This document shows, piece by piece, positions 23,901-28,208 of a stretch of DNA of 28,208 nt (positions are counted from its first letter, which is position 1; every line of letters begins with the position of its first letter). The translations under genes were made by a program, and so were the position numbers. The notes below the pieces were generated by a model. It made no database searches, was not told the DNA's origin, and was given only the letters and a program-made list of their open reading frames with translations. Location: NCBI GenBank assembly GCA_001579985.1, contig LRSR01010682.1:1-28208 (forward strand), given 5' to 3'. This DNA is from Hypsibius dujardini (Eukaryota > Tardigrada > Eutardigrada > Parachela > Hypsibiidae).

Positions 23901-25999
23901 TGCCTGTGCAAAAACAAGTTCCCGCAATGATTAGGGTTTCATTAAAATCAGGAAACGCAAAATAGTCGGAACCGCATGCGAACGGGCAGACAGAGTGCGA
24001 CAGACAGAGCCCTTGACGGAGAGAGCGATCGTTTTAAAATTACGGGCAGCGTTAATGAGCCATCATCATCCCGCCTTTCAACGCTAATCACCCAGCAATG
24101 ATGGACGTCGTCCTAATTAATCATCCATCAAGGGGGCCGGCCGATCATCTCTTTTTCCATTTCATCAGTGCAGTTGATTTTTTCATGATTTACTCTTCTG
24201 CACTGTAGGTAAGTGCAACAACAAACAATTCTTTCTCTCGAAGCAATGGGAATTTTTAGTTCTGGACCAACCGGCTGCACTTAAAAATGTTCACTGAACG
24301 GCTTAATAACCGCTGAAAATATATAAAATGTCCATTACGCTATGCAAGTAAGAACTCTTAACATTTATAGCGTTAAAGTGAGTGGGGAATTTTACGGGCT
24401 TGCATACGGGCCGAAAAAGGGCGGCGAAATATGGCTGACAGCTGGACAGTCATCATCGCACAACGACATTTCAACAACGGCGGCATGGCCCTTTTCTGCA
24501 GCTCCTCCTAACACTGCCGTGCCCAAGCAGCAGATGTCAAAGTCGACAACTGGCCAATAAAACAATCTTGTTCGTTCATGCAAAAAAGGGAGTGCGGGGG
24601 CAAAAAGAGGGAGACGCCGTATAATGACACATACGCCGACAGATGACAATAAACGGCTTCTTTATCGCTTCGCAACAAGCGAGCCTATTTATCCACTTAA
24701 TGCCCCGCTCTCTTCGCCTCGATCATAGATGTCAAATTTTACACTTTCTTTGTGCATGCATCACATAATGCAGTTTCGGTTTATGCGCTTATGGAAATGG
24801 TGGACAGATTTTGTCAATTACTCCGCTGATGCATTGCAGTGTAAAATAAAAATATATGAAAGATCTACAGAGACAGAATATCACACATTTTACATTTATG
24901 CCCTGTGAGGTTCCCATCAATTTCTCAGTAAACTTTGGAAATTAACGAAACAAAAAAATGTCAAAAGTGATTAACAACTGTAGAAATGATCATGAATAAT
25001 TTAAACAAGGACATTCAATGTCTTCCTTGATATTTCTCTGGTGTTAGCATTTTTCATTCTTCCAATTACACATCGGTCTGATATGCATAAACCCAAATTT
25101 AGTATAAGCTTGTAAGGTCAAATTATATTCATATCTAAATAATCCATACTTCATTGAAATTACATTAAGCACCAAACAGATGCGGAAGAATAAGCATCAA
25201 TAATTATTCTATTGATTTAAATTAAGAACGAAGAAAAAGAACGTTATTTCGAGAAGAAACGCGATGATCGAGGGTCCGGGCAAAAAAATGAGAGCTCCTC
25301 TGAAGTAAAAAAATACTTTTCGCGCTCGATCGAAGTCGAAAGCATGCGCATTCTAAGCGCCCTGAATTAGTTGGCACTTCCTGTTAGCAATTCTCCCTTT
25401 CTATGCAGGCAGACAGACAGGCAGACAGACAGGCAGACAGGGGGCGAAGGGGATTACTGTTGCTGCTTAAGCACACAAGAAAGAAAGAGGAGGAGGGAAT
25501 GAGAGACGGAAGTGAGCCGAATCGGGTTGCCGTTTAGGCATAGTTAATCGAGCAAGACAAGAGGGCTCCTTGATGAGAGTCTAAAAATTTTGCCTCCCCC
25601 TTCTCTCTCTCTCTCCTGCTCCCTCACGCCCCAATCGGTAAATCGATATATTTTCAAGAAAGCAACCCAGAAAAAGAATGTTCCTTCCCATATAAAATTA
25701 CCCGGCCCCCTCCCCTTTCTCTCTCTCCCTCATGATCGACCGAGGGAGGCTCCCTGGCGTGAGACGTCTGGGCAATCAAGCGCCAAGTTTGGAAACCACT
25801 GGATAAACAGTAATTCTCCGTCCTGATATTTATATGCTGTATAGGGCGTAAAAATTTCAAAGCCCCCGAGTCCACAAAAATAATGAGACATCTTCAGCCA
25901 TGATATTTTTGCCCGGCAGCCAAAGCGTGTTAATATGGTGGGAAACTTACGTCCTTGGTTAAGGCTCCTTCCGGGCAGTCTTTTATGAAACATTTGTGC
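20935..25999 (-). CDS. NCS1: Neuronal calcium sensor 1 / frequenin, 5'-partial, five 3' exons
   Basis: Exons in reading order: 25999-25951, 23903-23811, 23737-23659, 23353-23193, 21033-20935 (TGA 20937-20935). Phases 0/0/1/0 agree and give 160 codons including the stop. The family is an N-myristoylated EF-hand calcium sensor that modulates neurotransmitter release, phosphatidylinositol 4-kinase and GPCR signalling. The first exon begins with the last base of a codon, probably the conserved Trp, then [11 protein letters not shown] (disabled EF1 with the family's Cys-Pro). EF2 is [12 protein letters not shown] and EF3 is [12 protein letters not shown], both canonical. EF4 is [12 protein letters not shown], with Asp where Gly is usual at loop position 6. 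The end [20 protein letters not shown] followed by IV matches the NCS-1 C terminus. FFPNGGDP has one extra Gly. The N-terminal exon(s) with the myristoylation site were not found up to 28208. Confidence 0.94.
21034..23192 (-). other. NCS-1 last intron, 2.16 kb
   Basis: Donor GTTTGT, acceptor CCTTGCAG. It separates the EF3 exon from the EF4 exon. It holds a degenerate tandem array with a period of about 150-160 bases, and G-runs and CA-rich tracts between about 22650 and 22930. No other gene is seen. Confidence 0.85.
21320..21965. repeat. Degenerate tandem array, period about 150-160 bases, in NCS-1 intron
   Basis: The words CACTGAAGGT at 21481 and 21640 and CACTCAAGG at 21802 are 159 and 162 bases apart. 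A second landmark, ACGGAAGG-like, falls near 21383, 21532, 21690 and 21831. Units also share CCAGACGG and GACCACC words. About four decayed units are visible. Confidence 0.7.
23541..23578. repeat. Perfect 15-base inverted repeat with 8-base loop in an NCS-1 intron
   Basis: TCCCATCATCCTCAT (23541-23555) and its exact reverse complement ATGAGGATGATGGGA (23564-23578) flank ATATTTTG. It lies in the 305-base intron between the EF2 and EF3 exons and would form a stable stem in the pre-mRNA. Confidence 0.85.
23906..25950 (-). other. NCS-1 intron, 2.05 kb
   Basis: Donor GTAAGT, acceptor TGCACAG, between the EF1 and EF2 exons. It holds a CAGG/CAGA tract and TC-rich tracts. Open frames on both strands are not recognisable and are taken as chance. 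Confidence 0.85.
25406..25440 (+). repeat. CAGG/CAGA tetranucleotide tract in NCS-1 intron
   Basis: CAGGCAGACAGACAGG units repeated, pure over about 35 bases. Same motif family as the intronic tracts in the other four genes. Confidence 0.9.
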
Positions 26000-26089
26000 C
26001 TGAAAAGGAATAAGGAAACACATAAAATATAGATTAGGTATAATGGCAAAAATCACGACAGTAGGATATTACTGAGAGAGTTCCCTCTC

Positions 26090-26103
26090 TGAGCTCGAGC
26101 TCA
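26090..26103. repeat. 14-base perfect palindrome
   Basis: TGAGCTCGAGCTCA equals its own reverse complement and sits about 90 bases from the acceptor of the first NCS-1 exon in the window. It could be a protein-binding site or chance. Confidence 0.8.
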
Positions 26104-26441
26104 TACGAAGGTGTTTCTGTTTTTCCCTTCATACACTTCAATTTCGTTTTAAAAATACATATTTTGGCTGTCGGGTTTTATATAGAACTTTCGGTTGAAA
26201 TATTCCTAGCTCTTTACTGCAATTTATATATATATAAAACTCGCTATCGCTGAACAACACACACCGGACGGTGAGCGAATTCCCACGTTTGAGATTAAGA
26301 GCGAGTCACGTGCTGTTCACACTCATCCACACATGTGCACTATGCATAGAGACAGCGTGTGCTTGCGCTCTTTCGAGGAAGAAAGACGATCGCTTCAACA
26401 TCCGTTCTGACCTTCGCTAAACGAATTAACCTAGCACACAC

Positions 26442-26466
26442 ACTCCCTCACTCCCTCACTCCCTCA
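26442..26466 (+). repeat. CTCCCTCA octamer repeat
   Basis: Three tandem CTCCCTCA units, flanked by CACA runs. Confidence 0.9.
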
Positions 26467-26886
26467 CACACATTGCATCATGAACGTGTAGGGTGTGGTT
26501 CACTTCCGGCGGGATCTGTTGCCCCATATTTATCTTATTGCTTTGAATGATCTAAATTGTCATAAATACCAGGGAAAGCGCATTATATTTACTTAATCGG
26601 TCTAATTGGTTTACCCTTAAGAGAGGCCAGAAATTAATTTGCTGCTCTCAATAACACAATTCGTTCATACTTATTTGTACTCTATTCCTAGTGCCTTCGT
26701 TATTAAACAAATAATTTTACGGTACTGCATCATCTTAAATTAAATTGCGAGGAGACTGTGGAGTCCGGCAATTTTTTCCGAATAATTTGCTCCGAAAAGT
26801 GCTGCGATTTCAAGTCTTATGGCCATCGATCATACTAAAAGCTCGTAAAAGAAGCACACGTGTCAGATTCCCCCCGACAGTCTCGT

Positions 26887-26889
<3 letters not shown>

Positions 26890-26924
<35 letters not shown>
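26890..26924 (+). repeat. TG dinucleotide repeat
   Basis: Seventeen uninterrupted TG units. Confidence 0.98.
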
Positions 26925-26925
<1 letters not shown>

Positions 26926-27949
26926 TCAATGGAGAAGCTCCGATCCCTGCATGACGCCAACTTGTGACGTTGCTGAGAAGGGGATAGAAAAACAAACGGG
27001 GCAGTATACATCAAGGTCCCCCTCAACAAACATCTGGCCATTGTTTGCCTAAATAAAGCACAGCGCGTAGTTTTCGGTTTCACTTATGGTTAGTTAGCAT
27101 TCTCCCTCTCGTCTCGTTTCGTCTCTCTTTCACTTTGCACCCGGAAACCCAGTCACAGCTTCCTGTTTAGACATTCAGAAAAAGGGGTGAAAATCTATAA
27201 ATGTTCATTTCATTCCCCCATCTTCAGATCCCGGCATCACGTCGCCCCCTCGAAACAAAAGAAAATACGCCACATCTGTCAAGGGGGCCGTGAAAAAGTC
27301 CCCCCACAATTTCAATGACACACACAGCTCAATTGGCTAAACTGAAAATGTTTTTCGATTAACAACTCATCCCCCAGCACGATCCAATTTATTTTTCCGG
27401 CATATGCCATGCCATCATATATCTATGTTTAAATTGTATAACCGTGGGAAGAAATGACACATCTGAGAGGGAGGGATTGGTCAAGAGCGCGGGTTTTTTA
27501 TTAAACACGCCACGCACTATTAATATCTCCCTGGTAGATGATTCCACGATTGAGCTTGATAAATAAAGGGCCATTCACTAAATGAATGCTGGCCGTGCCC
27601 ATCCCGTTAAATATGCGGCCGTTAAACTGTCCCGGTCGAGGCTTAAGGTACTCTATCACATAACGGGAGAGGTCCTTCATGCATGGAGAAATCGCAATAA
27701 AGCGGGAAAAAGTTGCGGATTGGCACCTTTTGGGATCAATTGATGTGAAACATTGGCGAAAAGCCCTCCAGATCTTGTCTGTTATATGAAAGAGTATTAA
27801 TTGTATTACCGGTCGTTTATAAAGGAGCTAATCCACATTAATAGAGCGATCAAAAGTACTTAAGCAAAATCAAAGCAAAGGATTTTTGAAAATAATCACT
27901 TTCCCATTATATTCAATAACAGTTTAATTCGTATTTTTTGTACTTTGTC

Positions 27950-28152
27950 TGAGTACTTTTTTCGACAGTAGTTACATATTTTAGGAAAATAAAAACAATT
28001 AGGAAACTTGATTTATTTAATTTGTCGTAGTGAAACTGGCATGGGGAACAGTTTCTGGCTATGTGTGGAACCATGCAAGGTTCGCAGCGAATTCTGAAGG
28101 GTAGACATGTACCGCATTTATTCCAAGAAAAGCACATAAATCTTGTTATCAC
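27950..28152 (-). other. Cys-rich reading frame resembling part of a carbohydrate sulfotransferase
   Basis: On the minus strand an open frame reads RCEPCMVPHIARNC, then SPCQFHYDKLNK. The spacing C-x-P-C-x3-Y-D, preceded by a Pro, resembles the C-terminal signature of Golgi HNK-1/chondroitin-type sulfotransferases. Only about 35 residues look family-like; the frame then runs into hydrophobic low-complexity sequence without a good splice donor, and the 5'-phosphosulfate-binding motifs are absent. It could be one exon of a gene extending off the right edge, a fragment, or chance. Confidence 0.25.
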
Positions 28153-28208
28153 ATAAAATTTGTAACTGGTCCATGTCTAATTTCCTTCCAGCGAATTACG
28201 GCAATTAA

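Larger units (their letters stand above)
26000..28208. other. Upstream intron or 5' region of NCS-1
   Basis: About 2.2 kb with no supported exon. It contains a 14-base perfect palindrome, CTCCCTCA and TG microsatellites, AT-rich stretches and a Cys-rich reading frame at the right edge. I looked for an NCS-1 exon encoding the myristoylation start and a terminal TG before a GT donor and did not find one. Confidence 0.55.

Noticed and set aside
26010-28208. N-terminal exon of NCS-1 (myristoylated start)
   Set aside because: No frame with the expected MGK-type start, an FTEKE-like segment and a TG|GT donor was found; a minus-strand ATGGGC near 27594 continues into unrelated sequence.

Overview
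This window looks like a piece of an invertebrate animal genome. The genes are split by GT-AG introns, some only 68 to 83 bases long. They encode metazoan protein families, and the non-coding DNA is AT-rich with many short tandem repeats. I cannot place the lineage more closely from sequence alone. There are no prokaryotic operon features, CRISPR arrays, rRNA genes or recognisable tRNA genes.

Five protein genes were rebuilt by joining exons whose phases agree. (1) 40-3146, plus strand: adenosylhomocysteinase (AHCY), lacking its 5' exons, which lie off the left edge. A diverged second copy of its last exon follows at 3446-3577. (2) 4058-8111, plus strand: complete mitochondrial endonuclease G (ENDOG), seven exons, 329 residues, with a 22-base microexon and one GC-AG intron. 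(3) 8759-12587, minus strand: complete LIV-1-type ZIP zinc transporter (SLC39 family), seven exons, 546 residues. (4) 13764-16741, minus strand: complete ZnT1-like zinc exporter (SLC30 family), ten exons, 526 residues, with two separate His-rich segments and a second GC-AG intron. (5) 20935-25999, minus strand: neuronal calcium sensor 1 / frequenin, five 3' exons including the stop codon. Its N-terminal exons should lie beyond the right edge.

The ZIP and ZnT genes are adjacent and share a strand. One family brings zinc into the cytosol and the other removes it, so this is a small zinc-homeostasis cluster, although shared regulation is only a guess. AHCY clears S-adenosylhomocysteine in the methyl cycle, ENDOG is a mitochondrial nuclease, and NCS-1 is a calcium sensor. 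I see no pathway link among these three.

The non-coding DNA is not featureless. There is a hairpin of 28 paired bases at 19940-20017 that resembles a microRNA precursor or a fold-back element. A 15-base perfect hairpin lies in an NCS-1 intron. Two degenerate tandem arrays occur, with periods of about 100 and 150-160 bases. CTGT/CAGA tetranucleotide tracts recur in introns of all five genes. At the right edge a short Cys-rich minus-strand reading frame weakly resembles the C-terminal part of Golgi carbohydrate sulfotransferases. I found no wholly new multi-gene system; the hairpin, the duplicated AHCY exon and the zinc pair deserve the closest look.
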